Of a stretch of DNA of 64,000 nucleotides, positions 13,601 through 20,722 are shown one piece after another. Origin of the DNA: Spirometra erinaceieuropaei. Lineage: Eukaryota > Platyhelminthes > Cestoda > Diphyllobothriidea > Diphyllobothriidae. The stretch covers positions 100,267 to 164,266 of the forward strand of contig CACRXP010001017.1 of the NCBI GenBank assembly GCA_902702965.1. The letters are read 5' to 3'. The notes below the pieces were generated by a model. That model saw nothing but the letters and a program-made list of their open reading frames with translations. It made no database searches and was not told the origin of the DNA. How positions within the stretch are numbered: position 1 is the first letter of the stretch; each line of letters opens with the position of its first letter. The position numbers and the translations under genes are program-made.

Positions 13601-16600
13601 TCCTTTATATGTACGGTTTGTCGTGACGATAGGGAAAGTGCCTCAGCTTCTTCTGTGTCCACCCCCCTAAACAGTATCGGCTGGACTACCAATTGAACGC
13701 CGATGACTCTAAAAGCCGATTTGGATCTGGCCTCTAAAATGTTTTCGACAAAGAGGCATACAATGAGGAACGGAGATCAGTAAAGAAGCGCAGCGCGCTT
13801 ATTTTTGAAAAGGCATCACTGCATTTCCATACTTCTCTAGTTGTACGACAAGACTGAAGTCCCCCTGGGCTTAGGTACCTGATGACGGAAGCCTGGACGA
13901 TGCGTGCATTTTAGATACGACTTCTCAGAGGTGACTGATTGACACTTGACCGAAGTTGAGTGGCTCAGTGGGTTGACGCGTGGAGGGGGGTTGGAATAGC
14001 ATATCATTCGTGAGGAAGTAATTGGGACTGCCTCCTTTACCGTCCCGTGTTTAAATCGTCCAGAGCTAGTTCAAGTAGCCAGTCGAATCAAGTGGACGCC
14101 GTACTTTCCCATGATCTCGATATCCCGCTCATTGCAACTCACGAAAGGAGTGATTTTTCGTCCGATGTGAAATTCAAGTAAAAACTACCAGCCTCATTTT
14201 CCTGAAATCGCAGCACAAGTATTCGCAGTGGCGACTGGAGTGCCATTTTATATATCCGGCCGTCACATAAAAACTAAACCCAGTTGGCAGTTTCGGTAGA
14301 GTTGACAAAAGAATACTTCAAAGCAAAGTTCAAACAGTTGGTATTGCCAAGAACTACGACATTTAAGTTATGAAACCCAGACAGGCTGCATGACGCCTTC
14401 ATTATTCTTAACATGAACATAACGCGATAAGCGTAAACGCAAGTCTGTCCTCAAGCAATGGGTGCACAGAGGAGCTTCCAAAAACATAAAAATTTACTTG
14501 ACTGACCTGTACGTAGCTAGCCGCCGACCGCGAGGAACAAGACAAAAGGTGGAATTCTTCAACAATTCCACGAAGGAGGCCCTGGAACGAAAGGGAGAAA
14601 GCAGAAATAATAAATTATGGTTTCGGGGACTTGGTTATTGAGAACGCCGTCTAGTACTTCATTTCACTTCTGCATTCTCCAACCCTTCATGTTTGTGTTG
14701 ACAAAGTTTCCCTTTTTTGGCGCCATAGGCGAAGAATTTTTTTACTTAAGAGGTAGGACAGGGGAATAGGACTCCCCCCGGTATACCGGTAGCTTTGCGA
14801 TAAATTCCCGAGAGACCGGGGTTATGACTAAGGTTTGGGCTAGGGTTTGTGCTTGGACACAGGGATAGGTACTTTTCCTGGAATTTAGACCAAAACAACC
14901 TGCATTAGGGGGGGAGGAGTTCTGTTCTCTTTGCTTGCGATTTATGAAAGAGCTGACACTGAAGATGCAGGATCCAGATTAAATTAAGAGAACGACAGGC
15001 GCTCAGTCACAATAGGTAGTAGGCGAATGACCTGACAGACAAACTGTATAAGACAGTTCCCAATATCCTATCAACTAACCTCTTTTCCCGAGATTAATCT
15101 TCGAGATCAGAAAGGCATTTTGGGCAATTTGGTTGATCGCATAGAGAGACCGGCGTAGTCACCTCCAGACCAAGCACATTTCAGAATTTCAGCAAACATT
15201 TCATGAGATAGGCCAGGTACGGTATATATGCAGATGGGAAGGCGACCCCCGGGACCAGCAGATTATTCATCCGAGGTTTCGAACTCTTACTTGAATCCAT
15301 TTTCCAGAAATAAAAGGATTTTACAAATCACCGCATATCTAGATCACTTGCGTCGTGAATGAACTTCATCTTGGCCACTGATTGGAGCACGCATTGCTTG
15401 ATAAGCGGTTGAAAGGTCGATGTGTCTACTATCCCGTTCCTCGGTCGAGTGCCACGTTTCCAGCAACAGGCGCGAAATCCGGTCCCCCTACTGGGCCAAG
15501 ATTTGCACGTGCTCGAAGTGAAAGCTGTGTCGCGGTGAAGACACGTAGGAGGCTGCGTGAGGGTTTCTCGCCATCTCGCAGCAATTTTGTGTTTGTCCAC
15601 TCCGTGCAGACATGTTTTTCTATTTCCCCAACATAATTGGTCCTACAAGAGTTGCATTCTATCTGGTAAATGATATAAGATTTCTAAATGATGGGAATTG
15701 GATCCTTTAGATGTCTTAGTTGCGGCGGGTTGTTGCTCTTGGTCAGGGAGCCACGCCAATCCCAAATTAACTAATCAGTCTAGCGAACACTTCAAACACC
15801 CCAGCACTGCGCGACAGCATTTCAGCCTTTGCTGCTCCCTCAGTGTTCTTTCCATGTCAGGGTGCCCGTTAACTATGAGGAGTTTCTACATAAACTTGAC
15901 CTTCGTTTTGTCGCATGGATAGATGCAATGGCTTCTTACACGGCGTTAGTGTTCTCACGCAACTGCCGTTTCCGAAAGGAGATGGTTGCCTAGATAACTT
16001 AGAATCGAGAAGTATTCACCGTCTTCATCTAAACCATTTCCTTCAATAACCGTCATATTTTGGGAGTTTTCTCAAGCCCGAAACTAGGAACCTGCCATTA
16101 TGGGCACTCGAGTAGGGTCACTGAAAATCGCAAAACATTGACTGACATCCTGGGGACGTAGGAACCTCTTCGAATTCGAGTTTCTCCAGAAAGCGCAGTT
16201 ATGGGAGAAAACCCCTTGATTGGTAGGAAATGATAGAATTGTGACAGTATCCGTCGATATTAGTCCGACTGACTGGTCTCCCGACAACTGTTCTCATGGA
16301 AAGTTTTATTTCTGCGACGCCCTATCTGTGAAATTAAATAACTCTTCATCACTGTTAACCGCGTCTCGATCAATCCAAATACGGAAACTAAAGTAAGTGC
16401 TTGTGGAAGCTTTTTAAATCAGAATCGATCGTTTAGCAGTCTGCAAGCAGCATACTGCCCAAAAGATCAATTCTTATAAAACACCCCGAAAATAAAGACT
16501 TCCTAGACGCCATCTTGTTCATAGTTTAGTTGACCAATTATTCCATGATCAGGCTTTATGAATTTGCATAAACTAATTTTACTCATTCGACAGGCATATT

Positions 16601-17832
16601 TGAGTTTTCGGAATTTAATTGTTTATCAGAAAACTTGATATTCCTGACTTAAGTAGTATCGATTACCTTACTTTTATGTTGTCCCTTAAACGAAGGCCTT
16701 CCACTATTAATTGGAAGTTTTGGTCGGTGTACCTCAGCCGGTCTCCAATCGACTAGAGGTTTTTGTAATTTTACTCAAACTTCCCGATTTCTTTCGCTTG
16801 CTGTGCGTATTTACAATTTAAAATAAAATATTCCCCTTGCCAAGGTAACGTGCACTAGTCTGTTGACATTCAACACCGTCCCTGCGGGTGGTCTTTGACC
16901 GTATATTAATTGTGCGATACAGTTGGTCTTGCAAACGTACTCAGTTTCTAGTTTGTGCCAGTAGACGTTCGTTCTATGCTATCCTTCAGGTTAGATTGGT
17001 TGTCACCTCGTGCACTTTTTTCTTGAACTCTTGTACGCGCCATCCAACCGAATACGCCAACTGCTGCACAGCTCATTCGGGTATGTGACCTCGGAGAAGT
17101 CTTGAACTTCCTTCATGGGAGTATGCCGACGATGGAAGCATAGGCGTGTCTGTGCCTCCATGGCTGTCGCTGCAGCCACTGCTCCATGTCGCCTTTTGGT
17201 CCTCTTAACAACCCTTCTCAATCAAAAGCCCGCCCAGCACGCGACTAGGCTCTAGGGTGAGGACAACTTGAAGTACATCGACATGGCTTCCCTGCCGATT
17301 GGTTACACGTGGACAGAGCATGGGTACACGCACACACCGCTCCGGAAATTACAACCTCAAAGGCTGGTACTCCGCTGAAGAGACTAATTGCTGTTAATGC
17401 CTGCTGAACTGCTTGTAGGTCCTCTTGCTTCAAAAGCGAATTTAAGACTACATCTGTCTTCCCTGAATGCGGATCCGGGATACCCTGTCGACCATCGTAC
17501 TTCGGCATGTACAGCACTCAGGGTTTGTATGGCAACTTGGGACGGCTGGTGTCGCCTCTGCCCTGCTGTCTCGCACGAATTCGCTTCGGGGGTTTCCCCA
17601 GTTTGACCACGCCCTGCCTTGCATGGACTTTGTTGGCGCCTTTCTTATGCAATTAGCCAGCCCGATCTCTAGCAAACGTAACGTAAGTCGTTCATTTTTC
17701 CGTCACTTGTGTTTTGTGATTTCTCAGGAACCTTTGCAAAAGTCAGATACTCCAAGAATATACTTGGGAGCCCAACTAGAACTGCCTAGTTTTTTTCCTT
17801 CAATTTTCGCTGTTTCGTGCGCCTACCCATAG
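1493..17832 (+). CDS. PIGN: GPI ethanolamine phosphate transferase 1 (PIGN-type), multi-exon, 5' partial
   Basis: This is a gene-level entry; exons are listed separately. PIGN is a multi-pass ER membrane enzyme that adds ethanolamine phosphate to the first mannose of the GPI anchor precursor. The exons give, in order, the pre-catalytic block (GWSRSFQPFESVFNN...), the alkaline-phosphatase-like metal site (IVTSDHG, then GGHGG), the LPVD block that closes the catalytic domain, and hydrophobic membrane exons. Splice phases agree across 1493-1653, 6999-7269, 9624-9820, 9863-9955 and 9998-10102. The first exons lie upstream of the window or in the N gap at 1124-1209. Exons for about 100 residues between 10694 and 12241, and the end of the gene, were not found. 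The 17832 boundary is provisional. The family call is strong and the type call (N rather than G or O) is good because of the LPVD block and the spacing. Confidence 0.82.
1835..2110 (-). mobile_element. RTE-like LINE, 3'-terminal fragment
   Basis: The - strand matches the end of the LINE copy at 5200-6010: a stretch with DKVHQDTGVVLGTSALYFSR, then an RRWRTAGIELSR-like block and a terminal RGTVRDII-like tail. It lies in the PIGN intron and is 5'-truncated. The (GGA)n codons of the GEGGG stretch have expanded into a pure trinucleotide tract at 2076-2108. Confidence 0.75.
2076..2108. repeat. (TCC)n microsatellite
   Basis: About 11 uninterrupted TCC units. The homologous position in the LINE copy near 5810 has only a few GAG/GGA codons, so the tract grew within a transposon coding sequence. 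Confidence 0.95.
2112..2262 (-). repeat. tRNA-like SINE module
   Basis: On the - strand: 'caatggttagagcgttggac', then 'gagttcgagactcgg'. These resemble the A box (TGGCTCAATGG type) and B box (GGTTCGANTCC type) of a tRNA-derived SINE. The same module recurs at 8455-8762 (both strands) and 31725-31890, beginning with the shared 'aacaatggtagaggg' block. It sits between two LINE fragments. Confidence 0.6.
2285..4480 (+). mobile_element. Zinc-finger LINE (EN-RT type), 5'-truncated copy A
   Basis: A reverse transcriptase relic spread over several frames. It shows a helix with EQLSSGKLPGSYTISYEIYK, then HRGILLLNIA, QCDFCRHRGTTDMIIAARQL, the first catalytic motif [13 protein letters not shown], and GLKQGCVLAPTLFSLL. 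The region that should carry the YADD box is deleted near 3110. Downstream are RRYKDTLKTSLKRLQIN and, from about 3560 to 4110, a Pro/Thr-rich tail with C2H2 fingers, for example NCPHCLCTFGHRMALLGDMR. The endonuclease domain is absent. Many stops and shifts show it is dead. Confidence 0.8.
4307..4330. repeat. (TG)n microsatellite
   Basis: A short TG run interrupted by one T, in the 3' part of LINE copy A. Copy B has only a short TG-rich stretch at the matching place (about 33516). Confidence 0.9.
5195..6010 (+). mobile_element. RTE-like LINE, 3' half
   Basis: The frame at 5456-5683 encodes ISTAIMVRVYRTSVQSVLLH, then VVDHCRLRTILRVKY, the conserved C-terminal region after the RT palm in RTE-like elements. 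The frame at 5716-6000 encodes LFAHVLRPPQELSVAALDK, TLLDRVRQDMEVVLG and AWRGAVRDIIEV, the typical end of these proteins. Stops and at least two frameshifts break it. It lies in the PIGN intron and is the same family as the - strand fragment at 1835-2110. Confidence 0.8.
6150..6998. other. PIGN intron, nothing recognised
   Basis: No coding similarity, RNA gene or repeat with a second copy in the window was recognised between the LINE end and the PIGN exon acceptor. Confidence 0.5.
6999..7269 (+). CDS. PIGN: PIGN exon: catalytic core with metal-binding TSDHG
   Basis: The acceptor is TTTTTCTTAATGTAG and the donor is TTTG|GTAAGT. The 271-bp exon ends in phase 1. It encodes KIVFFNFASTDLAGHNGGY, the family's VFFLHLLGxDTAGH block with conserved Asp and His, then a helix, then TTFIVTSDHG, whose Asp-His pair binds metal in the alkaline phosphatase fold. 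It ends KFG|, which joins to GHGG in the next exon to rebuild the conserved G-x-H-G motif. The frame is open throughout. Confidence 0.88.
8455..8762. repeat. Two tRNA-like SINE copies in inverted (tail-to-tail) arrangement
   Basis: The left part (8455-8600) read on the - strand and the right part (8610-8762) read on the + strand match each other: 'cctctaccatt', 'acaacgagcccgtgactaat' versus 'gcaacgagcccctggctcta', then 'ttctaaccaacaggtc' and a 'gttcgatc/ccgaggctcgag' B-box region. Each arm is about 145 bp and the centre is only about 10 bp, so the pair forms a large imperfect palindrome. Confidence 0.75.
9225..9310. repeat. Dispersed repeat, pair with 38175-38255
   Basis: Shares 'caccggaac', 'gtgctgacgtttcggagag' (one difference in the other copy) and 'tc(t)ccattgtcaaagc'-like sequence with 38175-38255. 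The family is not identified. Confidence 0.55.
9624..9820 (+). CDS. PIGN: PIGN exon: GGHGG metal site to NSM
   Basis: The acceptor is CTTTCCTCTCTAG and the donor is CCATG|GTAGGT. The 197-bp exon enters in phase 1 and ends in phase 0. It encodes GHGGDSVSETYVPIFLWGSG, matching the PIGN 'SHGxGHPSET..PLV.WGAG' block, then a linker and LLNQVDICPLIAGLLGI, matching the 'VNQADIAPLM..LIG' helix. It ends IPTNSM, like the 'FPLNSVG' of the family. The following intron is only 42 bp. Confidence 0.88.
9863..9955 (+). CDS. PIGN: PIGN exon: LPVD block
   Basis: The 93-bp exon is phase 0 on both sides, with acceptor CTCTTTTAG and donor GAG|GTAAGC. It encodes GRLPVDVLDI, the diagnostic 'GxLPVDxL' of PIGN-type transferases, then a helix with ANNRHLWSLLE that matches the family's 'FTNAVQILEQ'. 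The introns on both sides are 42 bp, so this piece reads almost continuously on the + strand. Confidence 0.85.
9998..10102 (+). CDS. PIGN: PIGN exon: linker before membrane domain
   Basis: The 105-bp exon is phase 0 on both sides, with acceptor CACCCTCCAG and donor CTT|GTAAGG. It encodes a stretch with SFFPFLTAEREEPW, comparable to the 'LPFLFTPF' stretch that precedes the PIGN membrane domain, and ends DLFHETEQL. The short exon that should follow (residues before the first membrane helix) is unresolved. A possible start is 10150, after TTTTAAAG, which would leave a 47-bp intron, but its similarity is weak. Confidence 0.65.
10552..10694 (+). CDS. PIGN: PIGN exon: first membrane helices
   Basis: The acceptor is CTCTTGTTTTAG and the donor is AGAG|GTAATT. 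The 143-bp exon enters in phase 2 and leaves in phase 1. It encodes PLWLSIAIMISLSLIAAAL, a clear membrane segment, a short loop, then GVKCALVFVLLVECL, a second hydrophobic segment. This is where the PIGN membrane domain should begin. Sequence identity to the family is low here, as usual for this region, so the call rests on position, strand, splice sites and hydrophobicity. Confidence 0.55.
10695..12240. other. Putative PIGN intron region, with a dispersed repeat
   Basis: About 100 residues of PIGN should be encoded here but no exon was recognised. The part from about 11598 to 11800 resembles 42778-42990. Confidence 0.4.
11598..11800. repeat. Dispersed repeat, pair with 42778-42990
   Basis: The shared order is 'cattaagaaggagcc', 'ccgtcagttggcagccttc', 'gataaatt', 'gctgcgtcgtg', 'gaccgacttcac' variants and a CT-rich end, all in the same orientation. 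Identity is moderate and the family is unknown. Confidence 0.5.
12241..12440 (+). CDS. PIGN: Probable PIGN membrane-domain exon
   Basis: The acceptor is CATCCCCAACACCAG and the donor is a strong ATG|GTAAGT. The 200-bp exon enters in phase 1, compatible with the phase left at 10694, and ends in phase 0. It encodes ELTSVALLCLLAHTFLDG, then NYLPIRNSTTD, then LGLGSAMISISFFFM. The order helix, 'xLP', short loop, glycine-rich helix resembles the PIGN 'FPLMP...LVMGAGLL' stretch. About 100 residues expected between this exon and 10694 are not located, so it is tentative. Confidence 0.42.
12998..13222 (-). other. Unassigned open frame
   Basis: An open frame with low-complexity-free, helix-like content (KKMAENKFRKSLVDRLNQEI). 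No family was recognised and no clear splice sites frame it. It abuts the 13246-13484 gap. It may be a fragment of a real exon or chance. Confidence 0.2.
13246..13484. other. Assembly gap (239 N)
   Basis: A run of N about 250 bp before copy 1 of the long direct repeat, which matters when judging whether that repeat is correctly placed. Confidence 1.
13735..15170. repeat. Long direct repeat, copy 1 (contains EXT1 exon)
   Basis: From about 'aaatgttttcgac' to 'cacctccagac' the sequence matches 35575-37530 in the same orientation with scattered substitutions and small indels. It includes the EXT1 exon and its flanking intron sequence. Shared landmarks include 'ctcagtgggttgacgcg', 'gatctcgatatcccgctc' and 'gaggaactgacag'-like purine stretches. 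This copy lacks about 500 bp found at 36105-36612 in the other. Confidence 0.85.
14507..14581 (-). pseudogene. Orphan duplicate of the EXT1 [10 protein letters not shown] exon
   Basis: This 75-bp copy of the exon at 36869-36943 has both splice signals (acceptor TTTCGTTCCAG, donor TACAG|GTCAGT) and an open frame. It encodes [20 protein letters not shown] and so on, differing from the in-gene copy at one of about 25 residues by my reading. It lies 3' of the EXT1 terminal exon and antisense within the putative PIGN span, so it cannot serve the EXT1 gene as arranged here. It may be a relic of a tandem gene duplication, a transposed segment, or a misassembled second haplotype. Confidence 0.75.
15375..15695 (-). 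mobile_element. Penelope-like element relic, GIY-YIG endonuclease end
   Basis: Across frames the - strand encodes SYIIYQIECNSCRTNYVGE, the cysteine-flanked start of a Penelope-type GIY-YIG domain (family pattern 'VVYxIxCxxCxxxYxGET'). It continues with a DKHKIAAR-like stretch (family 'HEHxxAVKR'), then HVQILAQ, a stop, and RLLLETWHSTEERDSRHIDL, the 'REFLEAWHS...NRHIDL' end of the domain. At least two frameshifts and one stop make it a dead fragment. No RT part was found beside it. Confidence 0.65.
15700..17460. other. No gene recognised
   Basis: It should be PIGN intron if the exon at 17.5 kb belongs to that gene. Candidate acceptors occur near 15805 and 15875 but the frames after them have no recognisable content. 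Confidence 0.4.
17510..17682 (+). CDS. PIGN: Probable late PIGN membrane-domain exon (start approximate)
   Basis: The donor is strong (AAC|GTAAGT) and phase 0. The frame encodes SLRGFPQFDHALPCMDFVG followed by AFLMQLASP, comparable to the PIGN 'KQGLPLMNQIISW...L..PLLSSP' region. The acceptor was not fixed; candidates are the CAG sites near 17513 and 17518. The open frame continues upstream to 17467. The next acceptor is only 45 bp downstream, an intron size matching the short introns at 9.8-10.1 kb. Confidence 0.42.
17728..17832 (+). CDS. Possible PIGN exon or frame end after a 45-bp intron
   Basis: The acceptor GTGATTTCTCAG is good and phase 0. The frame encodes YLGAQLELPSFFPSIFAV and reaches TAG at 17830. 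It loosely resembles the 'STGYEALFPLVLSCLMF' stretch of PIGN. The family protein should continue for about 200 residues, so either an unseen donor lies inside this frame, the gene is truncated here, or the exon call is wrong. No clear donor is visible. Confidence 0.3.
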   Translation, partial: EPLQKSDTPRIYLGAQLELPSFFPSIFAVSCAYP

Positions 17833-20328
17833 ATTTACTCAGCATATCCACCTTTACAAAATAATCCGGGAAAACAACTTGGCTTGATTTGATAGCTTTC
17901 ATCAGTGTAGTGTCCTCATTCGGTTAAGTAGGCCGTTGAAAACACTCCGTTTAAGCGAGATAGGCAGGTGTACACACCGAAAAAACAGGTATGTCAAGAA
18001 ATTTAACCATGGACTGGACAAATTCCTAGAGATCAAAGAAAGGCTACCGCGTATATTTCGACACCAGTTTCCCAGCTCGTCCTCAGGAGAATCGCCAACG
18101 TATAAACCCAACCGGGTAACACGGTGCAAAGGACGCGCAATAGCGTAAAATTGAGCCAACTATTGTATTTTTTTCGTGGAAAGCCCAGCATGCAGCTTTC
18201 TATCCCCAACAGAAACGCAGCTCAGGCCACACTAGGCCCGCCTCCAGAACTGGAGACTGAGTTTCTCCCGTGCAGCCGCCCCTGGCGCCGAAGCATTAAA
18301 AACGGCACGAAAAAAATTCGAGTTTTTTTATCAGTAATGGCCTCTAGCTTTTTGAAAGCGGAGAGGTACCGGGTATCCATGACAGAAGAACTCAGAAAAA
18401 GTTAAATTATATTTGTTAAGAAATTGACGATTGAAAAGTTAAAAAATTATAGTTAAAACAATAAGGCATGGGCAAGGCTGCGTTGAATCACTGCAAAAGG
18501 GTTCAAAAATAGAGGCAGGGGATTGTAACAGGCAGGACAAGAGGTATATTCAGCCTGAGATCCAATCGCACTTGTGATTGCCAGATTATGGGTGAAGTGC
18601 GTCGACGGCAGGGGAATCATCCATCGGTACAAACCACCTATTGAAACGTAGAATAAAACCCTCAAGAAACCTAACGCAACTTTAAATTTAATACTGAGAA
18701 GTATGCAAGGCGTATTTCGAAAGTTTTCGCAAAAAATACGTGATAAAGGATAGTGTCCACCAAGACATGATTAAAAAGGGTGGTTGTCCAAAATACCAAC
18801 TCGAATAGTAGGTAATGTAGCAAGTGATGAGAACCACAACCGCCCCGAGGACGGTGCAGTGATTTGCGCCTAAAATGTGCCACATCAAGGTGAGATTTTG
18901 CAGCGTAAACGCAACTCACCGTTCCCACACCTCGCGGGGACCAATGACAAAATGACTAGGGTGAAGGTACAGAATGGAAAAGGATGAACCTACGTCTGTG
19001 CGTGAAAAATACGTTCTGGCCCATACGCGCACACTAAACAGACTCCAAATAGGGTTACAATAAAAAGGAAACAGTGAATCCTGACTATAGTCAGTTTGCG
19101 ATCCCCGGGACGACAACTTTTAATGCGTTACGGTAGGTTAGGGCCTGTTTAACTGCCTTTTGAGAGGAATCGACGCCTTGAAAGAGATTCACTCGTGAAA
19201 TTCATACTCGCAAACCAGGAGAAGGTAACGTCCAACAGTGAGTAGGATGACGCGGCGCGGTAGGTTCAGTCTGTAGTTTGGTATAGCCAGGGACGCCGGT
19301 AGACGGTTACCCCTGAAAGGCCTGGGCTGTTTGTCAGCCTGGCTGCGATGAATCCGGCGTGGTAACGGAGGACGAAACACTCTTTACTGAGCGTTAACTG
19401 CGAAAAAACAGCTGCGGACCGTGCGGTAGGAGTACCCACGGCAGTGGCTGGACAGGAACTCGGCAAGCAGGTCGGTTTCGGAGTTATAGGGAAGCCTGCG
19501 TGAAGATGCGCACGCTTCGTGAGTTAGGTGGTCATCTGCTACACACGAAAAAGCACGCCAAACTTTGAAAACATTATCAGAAGTAAAAACTTTCTACAAC
19601 TGAAATAATGCTCTCTTCAAGCATACGGTGCAACTTTCCATAAATGGACATAAGAAATAAATTCCTTGGGTGCATACTTGCCAAGAAAAGACTGCATTTA
19701 CGAGAGCACCGAAATGGCAAAAAGAGTACAGCATGGGCAGAGGTTTGTCACGGGCCTGATTGACGGGTGTGGCTAGAAAGATGCTCAAGTAGAAGGCAAC
19801 GCCCCGCCATTGCTTACTTTGAATATTGAGGAGTTGCGATGGATCAGCACGAGGTCTGAACTAATGCTGAAAACAAAGATTCATACGAAATAATGTAGAG
19901 CGTCGACTTCGAGTGGCAAGATGAAAAATGCAAATTCGCCGACTGTCGAGAGATCATTTGCAGTCTATTTTGTAAAGGTCCCCAGACTTATGTCCAGGTC
20001 GCCTTTCCGCTATCTGTGCGCCCTCAACCTGTTTATTTTTGTTACTGCATCTGCGTATATCTAAACTGCCTGGTCCCCTGACATCGAGGTGAAAATGTCA
20101 GGCATTTAAAAAAATTAAGCCAATTAGATATTGTAATTTGGCCAAATGCGCCGGGCGGGATTGAGGCACGCAGTTAAGAGCTTCTTTTCGTAAACTCTGG
20201 AGCCACGTCACCGGGAGCTACATTCAGCAAGGAGGATCCTTCGGGTGAGCAATTACTGTGGACAGGATACATTTCAACGAGTGAAAGATGACGAGAAGCA
20301 CGAAAACGATCGCTCAATGAAAGTACTA
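17833..20328. other. Intergenic or 3' regions between convergent genes; nothing recognised
   Basis: Lies between the last putative PIGN exon and the EXT1 stop codon. No coding similarity or repeat was recognised. Polyadenylation signals could not be assigned with confidence. Confidence 0.45.
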
Positions 20329-20722
20329 TTACCTGATATTGCTAGCATAGAGGGGGAGGTAGGAGACGTTGTTGGTCTCATCACCCAGAAGTCCGCTGTA
20401 AAAGTCCTCGCCGTGAGCTTGGAAATTTACTATGTCGGCGGGACGTGGAAAATGCATCGAAAAGGCACGCAGACATGTGTGCCGATACTCCAACACAGTG
20501 GCTGGGGAAGAGGCTGCTGGGTAGAAGCGCAGTTCTACGGGCCACTCGGCAGCGAGAGCTTCCCGCAGGGCAGACGAAGGTTCTGTTGAGAGTACGAGGG
20601 GTGGCGACTTGGTAAAGTGTCCCACCACGCAGTTGAAAAGGATGTCCTCTCCTGTGGCCAGAACATCAACCAACTTGCGCACCTGGGCATTTGTGAGAGA
20701 CCAGTACAGTGAATGGTAATAC
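20329..20722 (-). CDS. EXT1: EXT1 terminal exon: C-terminal GT64 region
   Basis: The acceptor is TTGTCATTGCAG. The exon enters in phase 2 and runs 131 codons to TAA at 20329-20331. It encodes [39 protein letters not shown], and later a RHTCLRAF stretch. These align with the EXT1 order 'YYHYLYS', 'CEDILMNFLVSAVTKLPP', 'RQSCMNTF'. Its length is close to the usual C-terminal exon of the family, which favours the TAA as the true stop, although ATCAG|GTAATA could serve as a donor. The last 35 residues are divergent. Confidence 0.78.
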
